A stretch of 64,000 bases of DNA. It comes from Actinokineospora globicatena. GTDB taxonomy: Bacteria; Actinomycetota; Actinomycetes; Mycobacteriales; Pseudonocardiaceae. The notes below the pieces were generated by a model. That model saw only the letters and a program-made list of their open reading frames with translations, ran no database searches and was not told the DNA's origin. Numbering within the stretch: position 1 is the first letter of the stretch; the number at the start of each line of letters is the position of its first letter. The translations under genes were made by a program, and so were the position numbers. Positions 44,769-53,500 of the stretch are shown here, piece by piece. The stretch is taken from assembly GCF_024171945.1 (NCBI RefSeq), contig NZ_JAMTCR010000002.1:2480001-2544000 (forward strand), given 5' to 3'.

Positions 44769-45338
44769 TCAGGTCAGCGGAAGAGTCCGCCCGAGGACGC
44801 CGAACGGGCGTGGGTCCCCCGCGAACTGGTAGTCGCGCAAGACGTCGACGAACTCCAGTTTGCGGTACAGGTTCCACGCCCGGGACGGCCCCTCGGGCGT
44901 GGACAGCAGCACGTGCGCGTTGCCCGCGCCCGCGACCAGCCTGCGCACCAGTTCGCCGCCGATGCCCTGGCCCTGGGTGTCGGGGCGCACGTGCAACTCG
45001 GTCAGCTCGAAGTAGTCGGTCATCCAGCGGTCGGCCACGGCCACGCCGTGCCGCTCGGCGACCCCGCGCTTGACCTGCTCGTGCCACCACTGGCCGGGGG
45101 CGCCCTGGTAGCCGTAGGCGATGCCCGCCATCCGGTCCTCGGTGTCGAACGCGGCCACGCAGCGCCAGCCGACCCGCAGCATGTGCGCCAGCCACATCGG
45201 GGCGCGCTGCTCGGCGGTGCCCTTCGGGTACTGCATCGCGGTCACGTACAGGGTCAGCGCCTCGCGCAGGCGACCCCGCAGTTCGTCGCCCGCCAGTTCG
45301 GCGAAGCGGGCGACGCTGGGTGAGGGAACGGCGGTCAC
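44769..45338 (-). CDS. GNAT N-acetyltransferase, Rv2170-like
   Basis: 189 residues. LHVRPDTQGQGIGGELVRR is the acetyl-CoA pyrophosphate loop (Q-x-x-G-x-G/A), and AWNLYRKLEFVDV the typical final motif. Homologous position to M. tuberculosis Rv2170, a GNAT reported to act on isocitrate lyase. The GTG start overlaps the YbaK-like stop (GTGA), so both are coupled. Substrate here unknown. Confidence 0.85.
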   Translation of the reverse strand: MTAVPSPSVARFAELAGDELRGRLREALTLYVTAMQYPKGTAEQRAPMWLAHMLRVGWRCVAAFDTEDRMAGIAYGYQGAPGQWWHEQVKRGVAERHGVAVADRWMTDYFELTELHVRPDTQGQGIGGELVRRLVAGAGNAHVLLSTPEGPSRAWNLYRKLEFVDVLRDYQFAGDPRPFGVLGRTLPLT

Positions 45339-45844
45339 GAGGACGGATCTTCCTCCTCGGCGCCGACTCGCGCAGCCGTGCCCCCGGTGAGGGTCACCAG
45401 ATCGGCGTAGGTGGTCGGGAACAGCGACCTCGGGTGACCGGCCGCCGCCCAGACGACCGGGTACCGCGCGAGGTGGCTGTCGACCAGGGTGCGCAGCGGT
45501 TCCGGGTGCCCGACCGGGGCCACACCGCCGATGGCCTGCCCGGTGTGCTCCCGCACGAACGCGGGGGTGGCCTTGCCGACCTCGGTCACCTCGGTGAGCG
45601 CGGCGAGCTTGGCGGTGTCCGCGCGGTGATCACCCGAGGTCAGGACCAGCAGCGGCGCCCCGTCCGCGACGAACACGAGACTGTTGGCGATCGCGCCGAC
45701 CGGGACGCCGATGGCGGCGGCCGCCGCGGCCGCGGTGCGCACATCGCCGTCGAGGAACCGGATCCCGGCCGCGGCCTCGGGCAGTCCGGCGGCGCGCAGG
45801 GCGTCGGCGACGGCGGTGACGCCGGGGTGCTCGGGTGTGCTCAC
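45335..45844 (-). CDS. YbaK/EbsC-like aminoacyl-tRNA deacylase
   Basis: 169 residues from the GTG at 45844. VGAIANSLVFVADGAPLLVLTSGDHRAD and TGQAIGGVAPVGHP are the YbaK/ProX core, with Lys (VGKATPAFV) in the expected place. Clears mischarged Cys- or Ala-tRNA in trans, or a related amino acid. Divergent from the SOS-controlled HEPN gene, 229 bp apart. Confidence 0.88.
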   Translation of the reverse strand: MSTPEHPGVTAVADALRAAGLPEAAAGIRFLDGDVRTAAAAAAAIGVPVGAIANSLVFVADGAPLLVLTSGDHRADTAKLAALTEVTEVGKATPAFVREHTGQAIGGVAPVGHPEPLRTLVDSHLARYPVVWAAAGHPRSLFPTTYADLVTLTGGTAARVGAEEEDPSS

Positions 45845-45946
45845 CGCTCCATCACACCACCCGGCCCCGCGCGCCGCGCACCTGCCCGGCACGTCACACC
45901 GAAGCGCGCTTGAACCCCGTCCGACCACGGGTTACGCTGACTTTGT

Positions 45947-45962
45947 TCGAACATGAGTTCGA
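45947..45962. promoter_or_regulatory. LexA SOS box upstream of HEPN gene
   Basis: TCGAACATGAGTTCGA, a perfect inverted repeat TCGAAC-N4-GTTCGA identical in form to the actinobacterial LexA consensus. It lies 111 bp before the ATG at 46074 and within the 229-bp space shared with the divergent yabK-like gene at 45844. Confidence 0.9.
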
Positions 45963-46073
45963 ACAGGCCCGGTGGTGGGGCGGGGGAAGCGCTTCACCGC
46001 CGGGCGCCGCCGGCTTCCCCTCGGCGGGTTCGTCGCTGTGGTTCGTGACGTCTCGATCGGGAGGAGGCCGTAG

Positions 46074-46484
46074 ATGACCAGCACGCTCGACTTCCCCGTC
46101 ACCCAGGCACCACCGGCGGCCGCCGTGGCCCTGCTCGGCCAGGCCGAGCGCGGGTTCGCCGCGGTGTCGGAGCGGGCCACGCCCGCGCACGTGTTCACCG
46201 AGTCCTACCTGTGCGCGCTGCGCGCCGCGGCCGCGCTGCTCGCCGCGCGCGGACGCCCGCACCGGGGCCGGGCCAAGCCGACCAGCGTGTGGACGCTGCT
46301 GGCGGCGGTGGCCCCGGAGATGCGCGAGTGGGCGGCGCACTTCGCCTCCTGCTCGGCCACCCGCGCCGCGGTGCAGGCGGGCATCACCAGCCGGGTCGGC
46401 CCCCGCGCCGCCGAGGACCTGCACCGGCAGACCGCCGAGTTCCTCGGCTTGGTCCGCCGCGCCGTGCACGGCAGCGGACGGTGA
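46074..46484 (+). CDS. SAV_6107-type HEPN domain protein, SOS-regulated
   Basis: 136 residues. AHVFTESYLCALRAAAALLAARGRP, SVWTLLAAVAPEMREWAAHFA and AEDLHRQTAEFLGLV match the SAV_6107-like HEPN family of actinobacteria, an all-helical fold. The usual RNase motif Rx4-6H is not present. Family members are often found beside translesion polymerase genes. GGGAGGAGG precedes the ATG. A perfect SOS box is in the upstream region, so induction after DNA damage is expected. The next start overlaps its stop (GTGA). Confidence 0.88.
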   Translation: MTSTLDFPVTQAPPAAAVALLGQAERGFAAVSERATPAHVFTESYLCALRAAAALLAARGRPHRGRAKPTSVWTLLAAVAPEMREWAAHFASCSATRAAVQAGITSRVGPRAAEDLHRQTAEFLGLVRRAVHGSGR

Positions 46485-47245
46485 CCGCGCTGATCGATGC
46501 CGACCGGCTGCTCGACGTGCTGGAGACCGAGACCACCCTGCTCGCGGTCAGCGCCGCGGCGGCCGACGGCGACCGCCCGGTCCCCGGCTGCCCCGGCCTG
46601 ACCGTCGACGAGACCGCCCGCCACGTGGGCAGCGTCTACCGGATGGCGCTGACCTGGATCCGCACCGGCACCCGCCCGACCCGCTGGCAGCGCCAACCGC
46701 GCGACGGCGAACCGGTGGACCACTACCTGCGCGACGGCCTGCGGATGCTGCTCGGCGAACTGGAGGCCCGCCCGCCGGACGCCCCGTGCGCCACCTGGAG
46801 CCCCGCCGACCAGACCTACGGCTTCTGGCGCCGCCGGATGGCGCACGAGGCCACCGTGCACCGCGTCGACGTCCAGGCCGCCGCCGGTGGCGACATCACG
46901 CCGGTCCCGAGGGACGTGGCGGTGGACGGGGTGGACGAGGTCCTCACGCTCTGGTTCACCCACCGCCTCGCCGTCCTCGGCGTCTCGGGCACCCGGGCCA
47001 CGACGGTCGCCGTCCGGACCGCCGGGTACGCCTGGCTGGCCGAGGTCGCCACGGACCGCACGCTCGCCGCCCCGGCGCCGCTGCCGGCCGCCGAATCCGC
47101 CGCCGCCACGGTGACCGCGCCACCGCAGGAGCTCTACCTCTGGCTGTGGGGTCGCAGCGCCGTCTTCAGCTCGGCCGTCACGCGCGAGGGCGACCTGGAC
47201 GCCCTGACCCAACTCTGGGCCCTGCTGCGCCTGGCCACCCGCTGA
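46481..47245 (+). CDS. Mycothiol-dependent maleylpyruvate isomerase family protein
   Basis: 254 residues of the DinB/TIGR03083 fold. ETARHVGSVYRMAL and MAHEATVHRVDVQ hold the His, Glu and His residues of a metal site; the C-terminal sterol-carrier-like region follows. The family uses mycothiol for isomerisation or thiol transfer; the reaction here is unknown. It is translationally coupled to the HEPN gene and would share its SOS control, an odd partner that could detoxify alkylating or electrophilic damage products. This functional link is inference. Confidence 0.85.
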   Translation: MTALIDADRLLDVLETETTLLAVSAAAADGDRPVPGCPGLTVDETARHVGSVYRMALTWIRTGTRPTRWQRQPRDGEPVDHYLRDGLRMLLGELEARPPDAPCATWSPADQTYGFWRRRMAHEATVHRVDVQAAAGGDITPVPRDVAVDGVDEVLTLWFTHRLAVLGVSGTRATTVAVRTAGYAWLAEVATDRTLAAPAPLPAAESAAATVTAPPQELYLWLWGRSAVFSSAVTREGDLDALTQLWALLRLATR

Positions 47246-47333
47246 CCGCACTGTCCACTGTGGTCAGTGGTACCGCTGGGTGGGAAAAGTGTGGGAACGA
47301 CCCGGCCGCGGGTGAAGGACTACGGTGTCGGAC

Positions 47334-48038
47334 ATGTCCACCCGCCTGGCGAGCCTCGTGATCGACGCGACTGACCCGGCGGCCGCTGCGCAGTTCTGGT
47401 ACATCATGCTCGGCGGCACCGCCACCCCCGGCCGCGGCGGCTGCCACCGCCTGGTCGCCCCCGACCTGGGTGGCTGCGGTCTGGACCTGGCGTTCGTGCC
47501 CGCCAGGTGGGACAAGACGGCGAAGAACCGGATCCACCTCGACCTGGCCACCGAGAGCCCGCACGAGTACCAGGTGCTGACCTCGCTGGCCGCCGACGTC
47601 GGCGCGGTCGAGGTCAACGTGGGGCAGGGGCCCGGCGTGCCGTGGACGGTCTTCCGCGACCCGGCGGGCAACGAGTTCTGCATCCTGGAACCCGGGGACC
47701 TCTACCACCACACCGGCCCGCTGGCCGCGCTCGTCGTCGACGCGGTCGACCCGGTCCGGTTGGCCACCTTCTGGTCAGCGGCGACCGGGTGGCCGCTGGT
47801 GCACACCGAGGAGAACTCGGCGGCGCTGCGGGCCAGCGAGCAGGCGGGGCCGTGGATCGAGTTCCTGCGCGTGCCCGACCAGCGCCGCGGCCCCGGCCGG
47901 ATCCGGCTCACGCTGGCCACCGACGACGAATCCGACGCCTCGGACCTGTTGACCAAGGGCGCAACCGAGCACGACGGGGTGTTCCGCGACCCGGAGGGCA
48001 ACGAGTTCCGGCTCGTGCCCAGCCGCGTCCCGACCTGA
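47334..48038 (+). CDS. Two-domain VOC (glyoxalase/bleomycin-resistance-like) protein
   Basis: 234 residues from the ATG at 47334 (GTG 47325 is an in-frame alternative). Two tandem VOC repeats each start near LVIDATDPAAAAQFW / LVVDAVDPVRLATFW and end with RDPAGNEFCIL / RDPEGNEFRLV. Such dimer-in-one proteins bind a metal and may be dioxygenases, isomerases or drug binders; the metal ligands are not well kept. TACGGT ends 7 bases before the ATG. Related in design to 49232-49960 but not its immediate duplicate. Confidence 0.85.
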   Translation: MSTRLASLVIDATDPAAAAQFWYIMLGGTATPGRGGCHRLVAPDLGGCGLDLAFVPARWDKTAKNRIHLDLATESPHEYQVLTSLAADVGAVEVNVGQGPGVPWTVFRDPAGNEFCILEPGDLYHHTGPLAALVVDAVDPVRLATFWSAATGWPLVHTEENSAALRASEQAGPWIEFLRVPDQRRGPGRIRLTLATDDESDASDLLTKGATEHDGVFRDPEGNEFRLVPSRVPT

Positions 48039-48106
48039 TCCGCCGCCGCGTGCAGCGGATCGCGCGGCCCGCCCCGTCTGGGTGGTAGCGGTGGAAAGGG
48101 TGGGGG

Positions 48107-48607
48107 ATGACCTTCGACGAGTACGTGCGGGACCGCGGCCAGGCGTTGCTGCGGTTCGCGTACCTGCTCACCGGTGACCGCCACCTCGCCGAGGACCTGG
48201 TGCAGACGGCGTTGCTGAAGGCGCACGGCCGCTGGCGGCGGGTCGTGGCCGCCGACCACCCGGACGCCTACCTGCGCCGGATCCTGGTCAACGCCCACGT
48301 CGACTGGCGGCGCAGGCGGTCGAGCACGGAACTGCCCGTCCAGCCCGGCGACGCGTGGTTCGAGTCGGCCAGCGCGGGCGACCACGCCGACGGGGTGGCC
48401 AGCCGGGCGCAGACCTGGAGCGCGCTCGCGGCGTTGCCACCACGGCAACGGGCCGTGCTGGTGCTGCGGTTCTACGAGGACCGCGACGACCGGTCGATCG
48501 CGGAGTTGTTGGGCTGCACCGAGAGCACGGTCCGCTCCCAGGCGTCGCGGGCGCTGAGCAGCCTGCGCACCGCGTGGGGCGAGACGAAGGAACCCGCGGG
48601 TGAGTAG
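48107..48607 (+). CDS. ECF RNA polymerase sigma factor, SigE-type
   Basis: 166 residues. Region 2 (LLRFAYLLTGDRHLAEDLVQTALLKAH) and region 4 (LPPRQRAVLVLRFYEDRDDRSIAELL plus STVRSQASRAL) match the actinobacterial SigE70/ECF group. It would direct RNA polymerase to stress promoters. It is 12 bp from a membrane protein that may act as an anti-sigma factor. Confidence 0.92.
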   Translation: MTFDEYVRDRGQALLRFAYLLTGDRHLAEDLVQTALLKAHGRWRRVVAADHPDAYLRRILVNAHVDWRRRRSSTELPVQPGDAWFESASAGDHADGVASRAQTWSALAALPPRQRAVLVLRFYEDRDDRSIAELLGCTESTVRSQASRALSSLRTAWGETKEPAGE

Positions 48608-48619
48608 GGAGGAGGACCG

Positions 48620-49195
48620 ATGAGCGAGGCGGAGCGGCGGCTGCGGGACGCCTTCACCGAGGGCGCGGCGCACGCCCCCAGCGACGACGGCATGCTGGCC
48701 GCCGTGCACCACCGCGTGCGACGCCGCCGGACCACGCGGTTGGCGGTGGCCGCCGGGGTCGCGGTGCTCGGGCTGGCAGGCGGCGCGGTCTACGTCGCCG
48801 AGAACGGGCCGCCCGACATGACGGCCACCGCGGTTGGGGCGGCACAGCGGCCCGGTGCCGCGATCGGGGTGGTGGGGTCGTGGGAACCGGTGTCGGTCAC
48901 CGGGTTCAGCGGCTCCCTGCTGACTCCCCGGAGCCAGGCCCCGTGGATCACCCTCACCGGAGACGGCCGCTGGTCGGCGTCGGACGGCTGCAACACCACG
49001 TCGGGGCGCTACAAGGCAGGCGGAGACCAGTTCGCCGCCACCACCGAGGGGCCGTCGACGCTCATCGGGTGCGCCAACGTGCCCAACGCCCACGTGCTGA
49101 CCCACGCCGCCACCTACGCCGTGCGGGGGGAAGAGCTGATCTTCTACGGCACCGATGGGGCCGAGCTGGGGACGTACCGCCGAGTCGCGAACTGA
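48620..49195 (+). CDS. META-domain membrane protein, probable sigma-factor partner
   Basis: 191 residues. A cytoplasmic helical stretch (EAERRLRDAFTEGAAHAPSDDGMLAAVHHRV) resembles anti-sigma N-termini but lacks the zinc HxxxCxxC motif; a span follows (LAVAAGVAVLGLAGGAVYVA), then an extracytoplasmic META domain (WSASDGCNTTSGRY). GGAGGA precedes the ATG. Being right after an ECF sigma gene, it is probably its membrane-linked regulator, with the META domain as sensor. Confidence 0.78.
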   Translation: MSEAERRLRDAFTEGAAHAPSDDGMLAAVHHRVRRRRTTRLAVAAGVAVLGLAGGAVYVAENGPPDMTATAVGAAQRPGAAIGVVGSWEPVSVTGFSGSLLTPRSQAPWITLTGDGRWSASDGCNTTSGRYKAGGDQFAATTEGPSTLIGCANVPNAHVLTHAATYAVRGEELIFYGTDGAELGTYRRVAN

Positions 49196-49231
49196 TCGGC
49201 CCGGGGCGTTCGCGTGCACTAGCGTCCAGGC

Positions 49232-49960
49232 ATGCCAACCCGCCTGGTCAACGTCGTCGTGGCCGCCACCGACCCGCCCGCCCAGGCACGCTTCTGGGCC
49301 GACCTGCTCGGCTGGCGCGTCAGCCACGTGGCCGACGGCGAAGTGGACGTCTCCGCGCCTGAGGAGGACGGGTGGGACATGGACCTGGTCTTCGTCCCGG
49401 TCGCCGAACCCAAGCGCGGTAAGAACAGCTTGCACCTGGATTTGTCCAGCCTGTCGGCGACTGATCAGGACGCCACGGTTCAGCGGGCTTTGGCCTTGGG
49501 TGCGCGGGCGTTGGACGTTGGGCAGGGGGACGTGCCGTGGGTGGTGCTCGCTGACCCTGAGGGGAACGAGTTCTGCGTTCTCGAGCCTCGGCCGGAGTAT
49601 GCCGATACTGGTGCTGTGGCCGCGATCGTGGTGGATGCTGTGGATCCGGGGGCGCAGGCCACGTTTTGGGCCGCGGCGACGGGGTATCGGATCGTTCGGG
49701 ATGATCCTGGGTTCGTCAGCTTGCATGCGCTTGAGCGGCATGGGCCATGGGTGGAGTTCCTTCGGGTTACGGATCCTAAGCTTGTGCGGAGTCGGGTGCA
49801 TGTGGATGTGGCGCCGTTCGCGGGTGGGGATCAGGGGGGTGAGGTGGCGCGGTTGTTGGCTCTTGGGGCGAGGTTGCTTGATGTGGGGCAGGGGGATGTG
49901 CCGTGGACGGTGTTGGCGGATCCTGAGGGGGATGAGTTCTGCGTTCTGACTCCTCGGTGA
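49232..49960 (+). CDS. Two-domain VOC family protein
   Basis: 242 residues. Two VOC repeats: LVNVVVAATDPPAQARFWADLLGW and IVVDAVDPGAQATFWAAATGY, each ending LADPEGNEFCVL / LADPEGDEFCVL. TAGCGT (49220-49225) ends 6 bases before the ATG, a leaderless-type start. The second half uses many more T/A-ending codons than the first (for example around 49700-49930), a within-gene shift that may come from recombination with another copy. Substrate unknown. Confidence 0.85.
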   Translation: MPTRLVNVVVAATDPPAQARFWADLLGWRVSHVADGEVDVSAPEEDGWDMDLVFVPVAEPKRGKNSLHLDLSSLSATDQDATVQRALALGARALDVGQGDVPWVVLADPEGNEFCVLEPRPEYADTGAVAAIVVDAVDPGAQATFWAAATGYRIVRDDPGFVSLHALERHGPWVEFLRVTDPKLVRSRVHVDVAPFAGGDQGGEVARLLALGARLLDVGQGDVPWTVLADPEGDEFCVLTPR

Positions 49961-50071
49961 TGGTGCTCGTGGGGGTGCGGGGGGTGCGGGGCAAGGGATA
50001 CTGCTCGGCTGCGCCATCGCGGGGAGGTCGGCTCGCCTTCGGCATTGCAGCTAGGCGCGAGAATGCGAAGA

Positions 50072-50216
50072 GCTCGATGGGGCGAACTTGTTTTGTGCGG
50101 GGCCCCTACGACACCCGTGGCAGGACCGCAAAGCAGGGGCCGAAAAGCATGGCCCTGTCCGCTACCGACGCTACGGGTACCGCTCCCCCACACAAAACAA
50201 GTCCACCCCATCGAGC
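50072..50216. mobile_element. MITE-like element with ~31-bp terminal inverted repeats
   Basis: Left end GCTCGATGGGGCGAACTTG (then TTTTGTGCGGGG) at 50072-50102 and its inverted copy at 50185-50216 differ at about three positions. The ~80-bp interior also folds on itself (GGGGCC...GGCCC). No ORF for a transposase. It lies between the VOC gene and the tandem repeats. A large transcription-terminating hairpin is the alternative view. The whole gap 49961-50504 has no gene I can support. Confidence 0.6.
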
Positions 50217-50254
50217 CGGCCTGGCACCAGCGCCTTCGTGGAGCGGTGGCGGGT

Positions 50255-50375
50255 CAACGTTGTCAGCGGGTCTCTTGGGCCAACGTCGTTTGGCGGGTGT
50301 TCTGGGGCCAATGTTCGTCAGCGGGCATTTCGAGGCCAACGTCGTCGGTGGGTGCTTGTAGGTCAACGGTTGGCC
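50255..50375 (+). repeat. Tandem array of about 27 bp, ~4.5 units
   Basis: Units begin CAACGT or CAATGT, contain GCGGGT or GCGGGC, and end with TGGGGC or similar; successive unit lengths are 26, 28, 28 and 27 bases, and a fifth CAACGG is partial. Sequence drift between units is high. It follows the MITE-like element by 38 bp. Confidence 0.65.
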
Positions 50376-50504
50376 CTCCCTGGTCGTAACCCGCACCCTG
50401 TAAGGGCGCTTATAGCGCGCCGCCATTCCCTGCACCGCCTGGAGGCGTCGGGACAGGTGGGGCGTCGGGGATTCGGACGTTGGGGTTGGGTGGTTCTCCT
50501 GTGG

Positions 50505-53500
50505 TCAGGCGCGGAGGCGGAGGCCTTTGGGGGTGGGGTGGAAGCCTGCTTCGCGGAGGATTGTGGATAGGGGGGAGGTTAGGGCGGTTTCGCCGTCGGT
50601 TTTTTGGACGGAGAGGGGGCCTAGCCAGCCGTCGCGGACGGCTTGGGTCAGGGCTTGGGCGGCGGCGTTGAGGGTGGGGGTGTCGTCGGTGAAGGAGAGG
50701 AGGGTGCGGCCGCCGCGTTCTACGTAGAGGGTGGGGATGCCCTCGACGAGGATGGCCAGGGCGCCTGCTTTGCGGGCGGGGCGGTGCTTGCCGTCGCCGA
50801 CGGGGTCGGGCCAGGGGAGGGCGGCGCCGTAGGGCTGGGCAGGGTCGGCGGCGGCCAGGACGACAGCGGCCATCTTCCGGTCCGGAGTGGACGGGCGTTG
50901 CATGCTGGCGGGCATGGGCCATCCCTCGCCGAGCTGGACGTCGGGCTCCGGGGGAGTGGTGTCCGGGCGGGAGAGGGCGCGCAGCCGGTCCACCGCGCCG
51001 CGGGCGGCGAACTGGGAGGCGCCCAGGCCTTCCACGACGTAGCCGCGGATGATCTGGCCCGAGTCCTCCATGGCGCGCAACACCTTGTAGACGCCGCTGA
51101 ACCCGCCGACCACCCGCTCGGTGTCCAGCGCCCCGCGGGTCAGGACGCCGTGCCGTTCCAGGAACGCCTCCGCGCGGGCGTGCGCGCGGCGGGTCGGGTC
51201 TTCCTCGCGCGGCACCACCAACGACCACCGCCCGCCGACCGTCGGCGGACCTGTGCGGCTCGGCATCACCGGACGGGCCGCGCGCATGCGGGCGTACCGG
51301 CCGCGTGGAGCGGTCCGCCGTGGTTTGTGCGCGGCGCCCTTGCCCGCGACGAGAGCCCGCAGCGGCGCGATCGTGTCGTTGGTGACGAGGCCGCCCCACA
51401 CCAGGTCCCACAACGCGGTCACCACGTCTTGGTCGCCGGGGACCTCCGCGCCGCCGTCGACCAGGATCGCGCCCGTCCGATCGGCGATCTGCCGGAAGAA
51501 CAGCGCCCCATCGTCCAAAGAAGACAGTACGGCGCCGTGCAGCGGTGTCTCCGGTACCGCTTCCTCCACCTCGGGCAGCAACAGGTCTGCCACATCGGAC
51601 GGCGCCAACGCCACCCACCCGTCGCCACCGGCCAAGGCACCGCTACCGCACCAGGTGACCTCACCTGCTGCGGTGAGTTCATCGAGCAAGGCAGGCGTGT
51701 ACCCGGGCAACCGCGCGGGCAGGATCAACGACTCCACGGCGCTGGCGGGCAACGGTGCCCCCGCGAGCTGTTCCACCACCGACAGCACGTCGTCGGCCGT
51801 CGGCGCGGACCGCAACCGGCGCCCGATCCCGTGCCAGCTCGGCAAGAACCGCCCCAACGCGGCGGGCTCGACCGGCTCCACCTCGGCCCGCAGCCGGGCC
51901 AACGAGGCCCGCCGCAACCGGCGCAGCACGTCCGCGTCGCAGTACTCGGTGTGCGTGCCGCCGGGCCGCAGCTCGCCGCGCACCAACCGGCCCGCACCGG
52001 CCAGCCGCTCCAGTACCCCCGTCACCACCGAGACGCCCAACCCGAACCGGGCCGCTGCCTCGGCGGCCGGGAACGGACCGTGGGTGCGGGCGTAGCGCGC
52101 CATCAGGTCACCGACCGGGTCCGCCACCGGCTCGGTGAACGCCTCCGGCACGCCGACCGGCAACGCGGTGCCCAACGCGTCGCGGACCCGGCCCGCGTCC
52201 TCGATCGCGAGGTAGCGCTCCTCGCCCGCGATCCGCACCCGCAGCACCCGCCGCGCCGCCACCAGCTCGGCCAGCCACTCGGGCTGGACGCCCCGCTCCG
52301 CCGCCTCCGCCTCGGACAGGTCGCCGAGGAAGCGCAGCAGGTCGGCGGCGTCCTCGGCGTGCCTGGCGTGCCGGTTGGGGTCCATCCGCTGCAGCGACCG
52401 CTCCACCTCGGCCAGCACCTCGGGGTCGAGCAGCTCGCGGATCGCCTCCGAGCCCAGCAGCTCGGCCAGCAGCGCGCTGTCGAGCGAGAGCGCCGCCGCC
52501 CGCCGCTCCGCCAACGGCACATCGGACCCGTAGAGGAACATGCCCACGTACCCGAACAGCAGGCTGCGCGCGAACGGCGACGCCGACGGTGTCTCCACCT
52601 CGACCACCCGCACCCGCCGGGACCGCACGTCCGACATCAGCTCCCGCAGCCCGGCCACGTCGTACACGTCCTGCAGGCACTCCCGCATCGCCTCCAGCAC
52701 CACCGGGAACTGCTCGTACTTCGCCGCGACCGACAGCAGCTGCGCCGACCGCTGCCGCTGCTGCCACAACGGTGTCCGCCGCCGGGGATCGCGCCGGGGC
52801 AGCAGCAGCGACCGCGCGGCGCACTCGCGGAACCGGGAGGCGAACAGCGCCGACCCGCCCACCTCGGCGACCACGATCTGCTCCACCTCCTCCGGGTCGA
52901 GCAGCACGTCCTCGACCCCGGCCACCACCTCCTGGCCCGCGTCGTCGACCGCGTCCGGCAGCCGCAGCACGATCCCGTCGTCGGAGTGCGCGATCTGCGC
53001 CTCCACACCGCGCCGCTCGCGCAGCCTGGCCCCGATAGCCAACGCCCACGGCGCGTTCACCTGCGCCCCGAACGGCGAGTGCACCACCAGCCGCCAGTCG
53101 CCGAGCTCGTCGCGGAACCGCTCCACCAGGACGGTCCGGTCGTCGGGCACGTGCCTGGTCGCCTCGCGCTGCTCACCCAGGTACGCCAGCAGGTTGTCGG
53201 TCGCCCACTCGTCCAACCCGGCCGCCGCGGCGCGCTGCCGGGCGGCTGGTTCGTCCACAGCGGACAGTTCGCGGACGAAGGCGCCCAACGCCCGGCCCAG
53301 CTCCAGCGGACGCCCCGGCGCGTCGCCCTTCCAGAACGGCATCCGCGCTGGCTCCCCCGGCGCGGGCGTGACGATCACCCGGTCGTGGGTGATGTCCCGG
53401 ACCCGCCACGCCGAGGTGCCCAACAGGAACGTGTCGCCCACCCGCGACTCGTAGACCATCTCCTCGTCCAGCTCACCGACCCGCGACCCAGCGCCGCGCT

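Noticed and set aside
50255-50375. CRISPR array
   Set aside because: Units abut one another, drift strongly and have no unique spacers; no cas gene is near.
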